Notes: generated by a model not told the origin, from the letters alone. 37,950 bases of DNA from Actinomycetes bacterium (GCA_023432235.1 JAEYUX010000033.1:1-37950), one strand, 5' to 3'; shown: positions 25,052-33,927, numbered from the stretch's first letter. Numbers and translations are program-made.

Positions 25052-26959
25052 TCACTCCCAGGTGGTCGGGAAGCGCGTCAACTCACCGCTTGAGGGCGGC
25101 ACACGCAATGTCTGCAACGCAAAGGTTGCCACGTCCCGGAACACCGGGGCCGCAACATCGCCGCCCCAAATCGACGACTGAGGGTCGTAAAGGATCACCG
25201 AGACCACGATCCGCGGGTTGTCAGTCGGTGCGATGCCCACAAACGAGGCGACAGTTCGCGTCAGTTCACCATTATCGTCCGGCGCCTGGGCGGTTCCCGT
25301 CTTGCCGCCGACGCGGTAGCCAGGAATCTGTGCGGCGCGGCCCGTTCCGTTTGTCACCACTTCCTCAAGCATCGTGAGGATCTGTTCGGACGTCTGTTCG
25401 GAGACAACGCGGACTGGCTCACCCTGATCCGTTGGCGTGAAGGTGCCGTCGGCCGCCTCGGTTCCAGCAACGATCGTGGGCGCTGTGCGCAAGCCGTGGT
25501 TGGCGATGATCGAGTAGACCTGGGCGGTCTGGATTGCAGTCACCGAGACGCCCTGGCCAAACATCGTCGCGTACTTCGTGCGGCCGTCCCAGTTCTCCCA
25601 CGGGTGGAGGATGCCCGCCGATTCGTTCGGCAGGCCAAGGTTGGTCGGCTGGCCAAGGCCAAAGTCACGCATGTAGTCGTAGCGCGTCTTGTCATCGAGC
25701 AACTGGCCAATCTGGACAGTTCCCGTGTTCGACGACGTGACAAGCACTCCCGCGAGGGTGAGCTTCTGGTCGGGGTGTTCGTGGGAGTCGCGGAACACCT
25801 GGCCGTTCTCGGTGGTGTAAAGGTACGGCGCAACGAACTGCGATTCAGGTGTGGCGACACCTTCTTCAAGTGCGGCCGCCATCGTGATCGTCTTGGCCGT
25901 CGAACCCGGATCAAAGACGCCTTCAACCGAACGCGAGCCGCGCAGGTTGGGCGGTGTGGCGCCCGGATCGCTCGGGTTGAGGGCGCCCGAATCGACGAGG
26001 GCCAGCACCTGGTTCGTCTCAGTGTCGAGGACCACGACGGAACCCGCTGAAGAACCAGTGTTGGCAAGCGCCGTGTCGAGTGCTTGCTCGGTATAGAACT
26101 GAATATCGCGGTCGATCGTGAGGTGCACGGTGGTGCCAGGGATCGCGGGCGTCTGAGAACGCTGTCCCGCCGGGATCACCGTGCCATAGCGGCTGCGTTC
26201 AAAGGTCTCAGTCCCCGGAGTGCCGATGAGCAGGTCATTGAACGTGCGCTCAATGCCTCCCATGCCGATCTTGCCGGGATTGACGCCGTCCTCTGCCATG
26301 TAACCGATGACGTTTCCGGCGACATCACCCGCGGGGTAAAGCCGCTGCGTCGTGGGCTCAGCCTCGATACCGGCGATGTCTTCTGCAAGGACAAGATCGC
26401 GGGTCTCGGGCGTCACGTTCTTGGCAATGTAGTTGAACGACTTGTCACCGATGAGTTGGGCGGCGAGATCGGACTCGCTCACGCCGAGGATCGGGGCCAG
26501 GATGGCAGCCGCGTCAATGGGCCCTTGAGCGGTGACCTTGCCATTCGATGTGCGCTTCCAGCCCGCAAGATCGACTTGGTCCACCCACAGGTGATACCGC
26601 TCAACAGAGGTGGCGAGCACATCGCCGTTGCGGTCGACAATGTCGGCGCGTGCCGGAACCACCGTCCGTTCAACGAGTCGCTTGTCGAGAGCGGCCTGCG
26701 CGACCGGTGCGGAGTTGACGATTTGCACATCGACGAGTCGGACAGCAAAGACCGCGACGAGGATGAGTGAAAAGGCGAGGACGACGCTCTGGCGCCGATG
26801 CGGATCTCCCACTCGCGGCGCGAAGGGGCTGTGGCGCATCGCTTGGGGCAGGGGCGCACTCCCCCGGTTGCCCGCGCGGCGCCCGTCATGTGACCGACGC
26901 TCGGGTGCTGGATGCGATCGATTGCGTGGCGGCGGTGCCATTCCGGGGCGTCGCGTCAC
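25052..26959 (-). CDS. ftsI: Septal peptidoglycan transpeptidase FtsI (PBP3/PbpB)
   Basis: This class B penicillin-binding protein of 635 residues cross-links septal peptidoglycan with FtsW. A basic cytoplasmic tail of about 57 residues leads to one transmembrane helix (about 58-80) and the dimerisation domain with RADIVDRNGDVLATS. The transpeptidase domain carries STAK with catalytic S353 and K356, SSN (409-411) and KTGT (553-556). I see no PASTA domain. The start is GTG at 26959, after a G-rich stretch and overlapping the ftsL stop (GTGA); an internal ATG at 26941 is less likely. Confidence 0.96.
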   Translation of the reverse strand: MTRRPGMAPPPRNRSHPAPERRSHDGRRAGNRGSAPLPQAMRHSPFAPRVGDPHRRQSVVLAFSLILVAVFAVRLVDVQIVNSAPVAQAALDKRLVERTVVPARADIVDRNGDVLATSVERYHLWVDQVDLAGWKRTSNGKVTAQGPIDAAAILAPILGVSESDLAAQLIGDKSFNYIAKNVTPETRDLVLAEDIAGIEAEPTTQRLYPAGDVAGNVIGYMAEDGVNPGKIGMGGIERTFNDLLIGTPGTETFERSRYGTVIPAGQRSQTPAIPGTTVHLTIDRDIQFYTEQALDTALANTGSSAGSVVVLDTETNQVLALVDSGALNPSDPGATPPNLRGSRSVEGVFDPGSTAKTITMAAALEEGVATPESQFVAPYLYTTENGQVFRDSHEHPDQKLTLAGVLVTSSNTGTVQIGQLLDDKTRYDYMRDFGLGQPTNLGLPNESAGILHPWENWDGRTKYATMFGQGVSVTAIQTAQVYSIIANHGLRTAPTIVAGTEAADGTFTPTDQGEPVRVVSEQTSEQILTMLEEVVTNGTGRAAQIPGYRVGGKTGTAQAPDDNGELTRTVASFVGIAPTDNPRIVVSVILYDPQSSIWGGDVAAPVFRDVATFALQTLRVPPSSGELTRFPTTWE

Positions 26960-27363
26960 CTGCCACCCCCGGCGTGAATGACCTGGCCACTGTCAAGAGA
27001 AATGAAGCCGATCGACGAGGCCGGCACCATTCCCAGTTCTTGCGCGCGTTGCGACAACGCCGACGGCGCGGCGTTTGCTTCGAGCCGCGCGAGAGTCTCC
27101 GCCCGCGCTTGGTGAAGCTGAGCGATGTCAATCTTGATGTCGCGAGAACTGTAAGCGGACTGCGCCATTGCGGTGTTGAGGACAAGCACAGCCGCGAGCG
27201 CAGCGATCACGATGGCGACGCACAACAGCGCGAATGGGGCGATCGACCGGCCACGCTGGGGTGCGGGAACAGCCGCGAGCCGGGGCCGACGCTCGGCTTG
27301 GGTTTGGCGCGCGGGTGCGGGGCTGAGCGGCCGCGCTGTCGTTCGCAATGGGGCGGCGCTCAT
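26956..27363 (-). CDS. ftsL: FtsL-like divisome protein
   Basis: This small bitopic protein has 135 residues. A Pro/Arg/Ala-rich cytoplasmic tail of about 40 residues precedes one transmembrane helix (41-63) and a periplasmic-side coiled coil (about 70-105). It ends in GMVPASSIGFISLDSGQVI, the conserved C-terminal signature of actinobacterial FtsL. FtsL joins FtsB and FtsQ to activate FtsW/FtsI. Sequence similarity in this family is low, so position between rsmH and ftsI carries weight. Both ends overlap neighbours by four bases. Confidence 0.88.
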   Translation of the reverse strand: MSAAPLRTTARPLSPAPARQTQAERRPRLAAVPAPQRGRSIAPFALLCVAIVIAALAAVLVLNTAMAQSAYSSRDIKIDIAQLHQARAETLARLEANAAPSALSQRAQELGMVPASSIGFISLDSGQVIHAGGGR

Positions 27364-28331
27364 GCAGCCCTCCGGGAGGTGTCCCGAATGCGCTCGGCGG
27401 CGCGCAAGCGCACTGGCTTGGCGCGCGAGTTCAGCTCGATCTCTTCAGGCGAGGCCTTCTCGGCACCGCGGGTGAGCAGACGCAGGTACGGCTGGTGCTC
27501 GTCGGGGATGACGGGCAAACCGGGAGGGGCGCTCGACGTGGACGCGGCCGCGAACGCACGCTTGACGATGCGGTCCTCGAGCGAGTGGTAGCTCATGACA
27601 ACGAGGCGTCCACCGACGGCGAGCGCGTCAATCGCGGCGTCGATCGCAACCTCGAGCACCTCGAGTTCGCGGTTGACGGCGATCCGCAATGCCTGGAAGG
27701 TGCGCTTGGCGGGGTTCGATCCCGGCTGACGAGTAGCCGCCGGGATGCATGCGCGAACTAGGTCAACGAGTTGCTCGGAGCGGGTCACGGGTTCCGTTGC
27801 ACGGCGGGCGACGATTGCTTCGGCAATGCGGCGGGCGTACCTCTCCTCGCCGTACACGTGGAGGATGCGCGCGATCTCAGATTCATCCGCCGTCGCAAGG
27901 ATGTGCGCTGCCGTGACGGGCTCGTCGCGGTTCATCCGCATGTCGAGCGGGCCGTGGTTGACGTAAGAAAAGCCGCGTTCGCCCTCATCAATCTGAAGCG
28001 AGCTCACACCGAGGTCCAAGAGGATCGCGTCGGCAGCGTCGGCCCCTGCCGCGGCGAGAGCGCCGTCGATGTCGTCATACGTCGCGCGGTAGGCGATGAA
28101 GCGCTCCCCCGCCCACTCGAGTCGTTTGCTTGCGAGCGCAATCGCGTCGCCGTCTCGGTCGATGCCAACAACCGTGAGGTGGGGATGGCGCTTCAGCAGG
28201 GCCTCCGTGTGACCACCCATGCCGAGCGTGCCGTCGATAGCGACGGCTCCATCACGTTCGAGGGCAGGCGACAGCAACTCGACACATCGGTCACGCATGA
28301 CCGGCGTGTGCCGCTGTGCTGCCTCGCCCAT
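27360..28331 (-). CDS. rsmH: 16S rRNA m4C1402 methyltransferase RsmH (MraW)
   Basis: This 323-residue S-adenosylmethionine-dependent methyltransferase modifies N4 of C1402 in 16S rRNA. The cofactor loop is DGTLGMGGHTEALL (33-46), and ILLDLGVSSLQID and MSYHSLEDRIVKR are further family motifs. The start ATG follows AAGGAGGGGCCG, the strongest ribosome binding site in this part of the cluster. It opens the overlapping gene run and sits about 100 bp after mraZ. Confidence 0.97.
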   Translation of the reverse strand: MGEAAQRHTPVMRDRCVELLSPALERDGAVAIDGTLGMGGHTEALLKRHPHLTVVGIDRDGDAIALASKRLEWAGERFIAYRATYDDIDGALAAAGADAADAILLDLGVSSLQIDEGERGFSYVNHGPLDMRMNRDEPVTAAHILATADESEIARILHVYGEERYARRIAEAIVARRATEPVTRSEQLVDLVRACIPAATRQPGSNPAKRTFQALRIAVNRELEVLEVAIDAAIDALAVGGRLVVMSYHSLEDRIVKRAFAAASTSSAPPGLPVIPDEHQPYLRLLTRGAEKASPEEIELNSRAKPVRLRAAERIRDTSRRAA

Positions 28332-28352
28332 CGGCCCCTCCTTGCTGTGTGA

Positions 28353-28430
28353 CGCGCCTCGGGGTCTCCCTCCGATCCTCTGGCGGGGGGAAGTCCGTCA
28401 GAGCGATGCGGGAGGAGGCCTCGGGGCGCG
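28353..28430 (-). other. Possible long stem in the mraZ-rsmH gap
   Basis: CGCGCC (28353-28358) can pair with GGCGCG (28425-28430), and CTCCC-type and GGAGG-type blocks inside can extend it. GCCTCGGGG also occurs as a 9-base direct repeat (28356-28364, 28418-28426). It could fold in the transcript between mraZ and rsmH, but GC-rich chance pairing is a real alternative. There is no T-run. Confidence 0.25.
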
Positions 28431-28434
28431 TGCG

Positions 28435-28899
28435 TTACATGTCCCCGAACAAATCCGCCGCCGTGGCGGCATACCCTTCCTCGCCCTCGGCGAGGTAGTT
28501 CTCCCAGGTCTGGGCGTCCCAGATCTCAATACGTGCGCCCATGCCCACCACCGCCACGTCGCGGGTGAGCGACGCGTAGGTGCGCAGCGGTGCGCTGAGC
28601 AAGATGCGCCCTTGCTTGTCCGGCACGTCATCTTGGGCATGGCCCAAGAAGTTGCGGAGGTAGTCACGGGCTTGCTTGTTCTCCATCGGGGCTCGGCGCA
28701 AGCGGTCGTGCACCTGCATGAACTCATCGACGGGGAACACGAAGACGCAGCGGTCCAGCCCTCGTGTGGCGACAAAACCCGAGGCGAGACGCCCTCGGAA
28801 CTTCGCGGGCAGGATCAGGCGGCCTTTGTCATCGAGCTTGGGCGTGAACGTGCCAAGGAAGACCCCTGTGGGGCCAAGGCCGTGCGTCAGCTCAGACAT
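28435..28899 (-). CDS. mraZ: Transcriptional regulator MraZ
   Basis: This DNA-binding protein of 154 residues controls the dcw operon in bacteria where it was studied. It has two SpoVT/AbrB-type half-domains, each with a DxxxR motif: D23-R27 in LDDKGRLILPAKFR and D94-R98 in DKQGRILLSAPLR. The family usually starts at MFLGTHTP; here FLGTFTP begins at residue 14, so there is a short N-terminal extension. I chose ATG at 28899, ten bases after AGGAGG. TTG at 28902 fits the spacing as well, and the upstream GTG at 28923 would swallow the binding site. Three GTGG boxes lie upstream. Confidence 0.93.
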   Translation of the reverse strand: MSELTHGLGPTGVFLGTFTPKLDDKGRLILPAKFRGRLASGFVATRGLDRCVFVFPVDEFMQVHDRLRRAPMENKQARDYLRNFLGHAQDDVPDKQGRILLSAPLRTYASLTRDVAVVGMGARIEIWDAQTWENYLAEGEEGYAATAADLFGDM

Positions 28900-28939
28900 C
28901 AAGGCCTCACCTCCTCGCGCCACGACTCGCCAGTGCGCC

Positions 28940-28963
28940 CCACTTTACTCCACTTCTCTCCAC
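28940..28963 (-). promoter_or_regulatory. MraZ-binding repeat boxes
   Basis: GTGG occurs three times on the minus strand at 28963-28960, 28953-28950 and 28943-28940, exactly 10 bases apart. The extended boxes read GTGGAGAGAA, GTGGAGTAAA and GTGGGGCGCA. In other bacteria MraZ binds direct repeats containing TGGG/GTGG at about one-helical-turn spacing upstream of its own gene. Position and period fit; binding is inferred. Confidence 0.75.
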
Positions 28964-29093
28964 AAAATGGGGCAAGATGTGGGAAATAACGCACGCACGG
29001 AGATAAATGCCTGGTACTAAGGCAATTCACGAGTGGAGGGATTGTCGGCGGTTCTCCTCCATTAGGCTCAAACCAGTTAGCGAAGGAGCCCAC

Positions 29094-30125
29094 ATGACTC
29101 AGCCCTTGCCGAGCGACCACGACCTTGCGGAAGTTGCCGAGGTCACGCTGAGGATTCGACAGTCGATGTCGACGGTGCTGTCGGGCCTTGACCAGGCGAT
29201 TACGTCAACACTCGCCGTGGTGCTCGCAGGCGGTCACCTCCTCATGGAGGACGTTCCCGGCGTCGGCAAGACGACCATCGCGCGCGCGCTTGCGGCGAGC
29301 ATCGATTGCAGCGTGGGGCGCATCCAGTTCACGCCCGACCTTTTGCCGTCCGACGTGACAGGCGTCAGCATCTTCCGCTCAGATGACTACCGATTTGAGT
29401 TCCGCCCGGGGCCAATCTTTGCGAACGTGGTGATCGCGGATGAGATCAACCGGGCAAGTCCGAAGACACAGGCCGCATTGCTCGAGTCGATGCAGGAACG
29501 GGCAGTGACGGTGGACGGCCAGACGCACCCCCTGCCACGCCCCTTCCTTGTTGTCGCTACTCAAAACCCCATCGAGATGGAAGGCACGTACCCCCTGCCT
29601 GAGGCGCAACGGGACCGCTTCATGGCACAGGTGTCAGTCGGTTACCCCTCCGCTCGCGACGAAATGCTCATGCTCCATTCCCACGACGGCGCCGACCCTT
29701 TGCCTGCACTGCGCCCCGTCACCACCACCGAGGTGATGGCTCGGCTCATCGACACATCGCGCCGTGTCTACGCGGCGCCCGCGATCAAGCAGTACATCGT
29801 CGACCTCGTTGGCGCCACGCGCCGCGACTCCGCCCTCCGGCTCGGCGCCTCACCGCGCGCGGCTCTTCAACTCCTCGCCGCCGTGAAGGCACGCGCCGCA
29901 ATGGCGGGCCGCAATCACGTGCTGCCGGATGACGTCAAAGCACTTGCCGGCCCCGTCCTTGCCCACCGCCTCATCGCGTCGACTGAAGCGCGACTGTCGG
30001 GCCACACCCCCGCCAAGATCGTGAGCGAAATCCTCGCGCGCACCGCCGTTCCCACGGAAGCTCGCGATATGCCTGCCCCCCGCGAGGCGGCCGTGACGAA
30101 CTCTGTCCGGGTGGGCCCGGCGTAA
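29094..30125 (+). CDS. MoxR-family AAA+ ATPase
   Basis: The product is 343 residues. Walker A is GVGKTT (56-61), Walker B is VVIADEINRA (111-120), and SPKTQAALLESMQERAV and the sensor stretch LPEAQRDRFM follow. MoxR ATPases act as chaperones that activate a partner, often a protein with a von Willebrand A or DUF58 domain. Here a DUF58 gene follows after one base. ATG at 29094 has GAAGGAG five bases upstream; the open frame upstream of it has no support. It is divergent from mraZ across about 190 bp. The target of this system is unknown. Confidence 0.94.
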   Translation: MTQPLPSDHDLAEVAEVTLRIRQSMSTVLSGLDQAITSTLAVVLAGGHLLMEDVPGVGKTTIARALAASIDCSVGRIQFTPDLLPSDVTGVSIFRSDDYRFEFRPGPIFANVVIADEINRASPKTQAALLESMQERAVTVDGQTHPLPRPFLVVATQNPIEMEGTYPLPEAQRDRFMAQVSVGYPSARDEMLMLHSHDGADPLPALRPVTTTEVMARLIDTSRRVYAAPAIKQYIVDLVGATRRDSALRLGASPRAALQLLAAVKARAAMAGRNHVLPDDVKALAGPVLAHRLIASTEARLSGHTPAKIVSEILARTAVPTEARDMPAPREAAVTNSVRVGPA

Positions 30126-30126
30126 C

Positions 30127-31404
30127 GTGGCACGCCGCTCCGACTCGAGCACGACGCTGTCGTCGCGCGGCATTGGCATGCTCGCCGCCGGCATTGTCGT
30201 CGGCGGGCTCGGAGTAGGCCTCGCGACGAGCCCACTTGTGTACATCGGCATCGCGATGGTCGCCGCCGTCATCATTGGTGTGCTGTGGATGCTTTTCGCC
30301 GTGAATTCGTTTCTGTCATCCTTTCCTTTCGCCAGACGCGAGGTGAGCCCTCGGCCGCTGACGGTCGGAGTGGGCGGCACGGTGACGGTGACGATCTCGG
30401 CGGCTTCGCGCGGACGGTCGGGAGCGTTCGTCCGCCGTGCCCTCGCCGACGCCCTCGATATCCGTGAGCAAGCGGCCGCCGAACTCACGGGCGGCGGCCC
30501 CACAAAGGCGACGGTCACACGCAGCGAAGACAAATTGACGCTCAGCTACGCACTCCAACCCGTGCGCCGCGGGCGCTGGCCGCTCGGCCCGGCCCTTGTC
30601 CACTCGTCGGATCCGCTCGGCATGATCTGGGCTGATACGTCGGTTGGTGAGAGCGAACACATCCCGGTATGGCCTGCCGTTGTCGACCTGACTGGCACCG
30701 CCGGAGCGCTCATGGGCCACGCGGATCGCATCGTCCTGGGAGCCCGCACGCCATCGGCCGACGACGCTGCGCTTCGGGACTACCGCGAAGGCGACGATCT
30801 CCGCCGCGTTCACTGGCCTTCGAGCGCTCGTAAAGGAACGATGCTCGTGCGTTCCGATGAGCGCGCGGGGCGCCGCCCCGCCACCGTCGTCATCGATTTG
30901 CCGCGTGAACCCAAAGGTCTTGAATGGTCGATCAGCATGGCGGCCTCGATCGCCCTCTCGGTGCTCGATTCAGGACATCCTGTGCGCCTACTCGGTGGCA
31001 CCATCGACCCCGACCGACTCCACCACCTCGGCAACCAGCATGCAGAACTTGCACGCGCCATGCTTCTTGACCTCACCGTCGACCTTCACAGTGCGACCAC
31101 TCAGGCAAGCGCGCACACTCAACTCATGCGGGCGATTCGGCATCTTGCCGATGACAAGGTGAGCGGCGAAGTGACAGTGGCCGTGCTCGAGCCGCCGGAT
31201 CGCGCCACGGTTGAGGCGCTAGCCCCTATCGGCGAGTCGGGCCGCGCGTGGGCCATCGTCCGTACCCCGGATGACGACCCTTCCGCGGCACATGAAGGCG
31301 TCATCGCTTTGCGCCGGACCGGTTGGCGCGCCACGGCGGCACATGCGGGAGCGGATATCGCAACCGTCTGGGGCGCGCTCATCACGCTTGGAGATGTCGG
31401 ATGA
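30127..31404 (+). CDS. DUF58 membrane protein, MoxR partner
   Basis: The product is 425 residues. Two transmembrane helices near the N terminus (about 16-36 and 38-60) are followed by a beta-rich region and the DUF58 core, with the signature LRDYREGDDLRRVHWPSSAR. The C-terminal half resembles a degenerate von Willebrand A fold. The start is GTG, one base after the moxR stop, and its stop overlaps the next gene (ATGA). MoxR, DUF58 and transglutaminase genes are a recurrent operon whose cellular role is not settled. A role at the envelope is inferred. Confidence 0.9.
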   Translation: MARRSDSSTTLSSRGIGMLAAGIVVGGLGVGLATSPLVYIGIAMVAAVIIGVLWMLFAVNSFLSSFPFARREVSPRPLTVGVGGTVTVTISAASRGRSGAFVRRALADALDIREQAAAELTGGGPTKATVTRSEDKLTLSYALQPVRRGRWPLGPALVHSSDPLGMIWADTSVGESEHIPVWPAVVDLTGTAGALMGHADRIVLGARTPSADDAALRDYREGDDLRRVHWPSSARKGTMLVRSDERAGRRPATVVIDLPREPKGLEWSISMAASIALSVLDSGHPVRLLGGTIDPDRLHHLGNQHAELARAMLLDLTVDLHSATTQASAHTQLMRAIRHLADDKVSGEVTVAVLEPPDRATVEALAPIGESGRAWAIVRTPDDDPSAAHEGVIALRRTGWRATAAHAGADIATVWGALITLGDVG

Positions 31405-33602
31405 CGTCGCGCCATCAGTCGATCAGCGCACCGTGGTACGCCACCGTCGTCGTTGCGGTTTGTGTCGCGCTCGGGTTGAACGGCCTTGCCGACATGGTGG
31501 CGTACGGCTCATGGGTGTGGACCGCCGTGGGCCTCCTTGGTCTTGTCACATTGTGCGTCGCGACCACGCGCATGCTGTCGCGGTCGCGAATACTGCCCAC
31601 TGCGGTGGGCGCCGTCGCAGCGATCGTCATCGCCGTCCCTGCTTTCTCCCGCGACGACAACGGCGAACGGTTCATGTTGCCCACGCCCGCCGCGCTGCGT
31701 TCACTGCTCAAAACGCTTGGCGACGGCGTCGATCTCATCTACACGAGCGCTCCACCGGCTGCCGTCGAACCACCACTGCTCGGTGTGCTCACCATCGGCC
31801 TCATCGGGGTGTTCCTCGTGGCCGAGCACATCGCCGTGTCCTGGCGTGCAGCCGCGGTGTCAGGAGTCATCCTCCTCACACCGTGGGTCCCGGCAATCGC
31901 GCTGCAACACCGCCTCACCTTGAGGCTCTTACTTGCAGCCCTCATCGGATGGATCCTCTTACTCGCCCTCACCCGCAGGCCAACCGGTGCGAGCGAGCGG
32001 CCAGCGCCGTTTGCAGGAACTGTCGCGGCAGTGGCGGCAATCAGCCTCACGGTGCTCGTCGCGCCGTCGGCCATCGGCGGCAACGGGTGGGGCATGATTC
32101 CTCGCTTCGACACTGTCGACGAGTTCGATACGCCCCCACGCCTCAATCTCGAACTCGACCTGCGCAACTCGCTCGGCACGAATTCCTCATCGACAGTTGC
32201 CATTTATCTCACCACTGGCGCCCGCCCGGACGTATTGCGCCTTTACACGCTCTCCGATTTTGACGGGACCTCGTGGGACACCCCAGACACTCCTCCTAGC
32301 CGAGAGCTGACAAACGGGCCGTTGTGGCCCGTCGACGTGCCCGGATGGGGTGAGCGCGAGCTCGACACCCTCACGATGTCGGTCCTCTCTGCCGAAACGA
32401 GCCTGCCGTTACCGCCCGTCCCGCGCAGCGTCGGCCCTCTCGATGGCCATTGGACGTATGCGGCGGCTACCGACCAGATCCTCGCCAACGACACCAACAC
32501 GGCGGGCCTTGAATACACCCTCACTGCCGACCTTGGTTTCGTCACTCCAGAACTCCTGCAGGCTGGCGACGCGAGTCAAGATGCGCGCCTTGACCCGACG
32601 ACGCTTGTCATCCCCGACGGCGTCGACGCCGAGCGTTTTGCAAGCCAGGCGCGCTCGATCACCGACGGCGCGACCAATCGCTATGAGCAAGCAGTCGCGT
32701 TGCAGGAGTACTTCCGCAATGGTGGCGGGTTTGTCTATGACACGACGGTTCAGCCGGATACGGCCGACGCTGTCTCGGTGTTCCTCGACGACAAGCGCGG
32801 ATATTGCGTCCAGTTCGCCACAGCAATGGTCGTCTTTGCACGGACGCTCGACATTCCAGCGCGCCTTGCCGTCGGCTACCTCCCTGGCTCGCAGGACGAA
32901 TCGGGCGCATACATCGTGCGAGGCGGAGACGCTCACGCGTGGCCCGAGCTCTACTTCTCTGATGTTGGCTGGGTGCGCTTTGAACCCACGCCGTCAATCC
33001 AGACGGGTGCCCGCCCCTCGTACACGCAACAGGGTGGCGACGCTGCTGTCGACGACCTCACCAACCCCACCGCGCGCCCCGACTTCATGGATGAGACGGA
33101 TGCGCCGATCGTGGTGCCGACATCGCGCGCGAACGCAGGCGATGGCGGACCAGAACTCAACATCCCGTGGCCGCTCATCGCCGCATTTGTCGTCGTCGCG
33201 GCAGCGTTGTTGTGGGGAGCGTCTCTCGTCGCACGCCGACGCCGTGAAGAGGAAAACCGTGCCGCGGACCCCGAGGTGACATGGGCGTGGCTCCGCAGTC
33301 ATATCCCGGCCTCGTTTGCGTGGCCGCTCACGCTCACGCCCCATGAGGTTGGCACCCACGTGGACGGAGTTGCTCGGAGCGAAGGGGTCCAGATCGAGGC
33401 GGAGGGCCGCGCCTCACTCGAGGCTCTGGCACTGGCCGTATCAGATCACCGTTACGCGCCCCAGGGTGCGCACACCGACTCACATGACCTTGAACGTCAC
33501 GGGCACGCAGCTCGCGATGCGATCGCGAGGGCAGCGGAAGAAGCTGCTACAGGTCGCCCTGCTCGCGCCGGCGCTCGAGGCGGTTCTCGACGCGGCGGAT
33601 AA
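31401..33602 (+). CDS. TgpA-like membrane transglutaminase/protease-fold protein
   Basis: The product is 733 residues. About seven N-terminal transmembrane helices (to about residue 230) precede a large outside domain with a transglutaminase core. The cysteine is C469 (RGYCVQFATAMV) and the histidine is H512 (GDAHAWPELYF). The usual Asp position reads RFEPTP, that is, Glu in place of Asp. One more transmembrane helix (about 590-612) leads to a cytoplasmic tail of about 120 residues rich in charged residues. TgpA of Pseudomonas is the known relative. The start ATG overlaps the DUF58 stop. The last 56 bases overlap the convergent DUF3040 gene. Confidence 0.92.
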   Translation: MTSRHQSISAPWYATVVVAVCVALGLNGLADMVAYGSWVWTAVGLLGLVTLCVATTRMLSRSRILPTAVGAVAAIVIAVPAFSRDDNGERFMLPTPAALRSLLKTLGDGVDLIYTSAPPAAVEPPLLGVLTIGLIGVFLVAEHIAVSWRAAAVSGVILLTPWVPAIALQHRLTLRLLLAALIGWILLLALTRRPTGASERPAPFAGTVAAVAAISLTVLVAPSAIGGNGWGMIPRFDTVDEFDTPPRLNLELDLRNSLGTNSSSTVAIYLTTGARPDVLRLYTLSDFDGTSWDTPDTPPSRELTNGPLWPVDVPGWGERELDTLTMSVLSAETSLPLPPVPRSVGPLDGHWTYAAATDQILANDTNTAGLEYTLTADLGFVTPELLQAGDASQDARLDPTTLVIPDGVDAERFASQARSITDGATNRYEQAVALQEYFRNGGGFVYDTTVQPDTADAVSVFLDDKRGYCVQFATAMVVFARTLDIPARLAVGYLPGSQDESGAYIVRGGDAHAWPELYFSDVGWVRFEPTPSIQTGARPSYTQQGGDAAVDDLTNPTARPDFMDETDAPIVVPTSRANAGDGGPELNIPWPLIAAFVVVAAALLWGASLVARRRREEENRAADPEVTWAWLRSHIPASFAWPLTLTPHEVGTHVDGVARSEGVQIEAEGRASLEALALAVSDHRYAPQGAHTDSHDLERHGHAARDAIARAAEEAATGRPARAGARGGSRRGG

Positions 33603-33927
33603 AAGGCTCCTTGGCATCGCGTTTGGGGGCGGTCTTGCTCGACGTCGTGCCATCAGACTTCACAGCGGCGAGTTTCTTGGTCGGGGCAAAGAGCGCCCAC
33701 ATCGCGGCTGCGATCATCAATGCAAAGCCGCCGATGCCAAGGGGCACGACGTCCGCTGCGACACCGACCAACACCACGGTGAGCCCGACCAGCACGCCAA
33801 ATGCGCCCACCACAATGCGACCGCGCTGACGCGGTCCCCTGGCCAATGTGCGGCCGAGTTTAGGGTCCGCGTTGAGGTCGCGCTCAAGCTGCTCGAGCAC
33901 TCGCTGCTCGTATTCCGACAGCGGCAT
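33547..33927 (-). CDS. DUF3040 membrane protein
   Basis: This 126-residue protein belongs to an actinobacteria-specific family of unknown function. The conserved start MPLSEYEQRVLEQLERDL is followed by two transmembrane helices (about 37-57 and 62-80) and a basic C-terminal tail. A near-perfect AAGGAGGT precedes the ATG. The 3' end overlaps the convergent transglutaminase gene by 56 bases, and both frames look genuine there. The function cannot be assigned from sequence. Confidence 0.9.
   Translation of the reverse strand: MPLSEYEQRVLEQLERDLNADPKLGRTLARGPRQRGRIVVGAFGVLVGLTVVLVGVAADVVPLGIGGFALMIAAAMWALFAPTKKLAAVKSDGTTSSKTAPKRDAKEPFIRRVENRLERRREQGDL

Noticed and set aside
28353..28430. Terminator between mraZ and rsmH
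   Set aside because: Pairing is long-range and GC-rich with no T-run, and rsmH is expected to be co-transcribed; listed only as possible structure.
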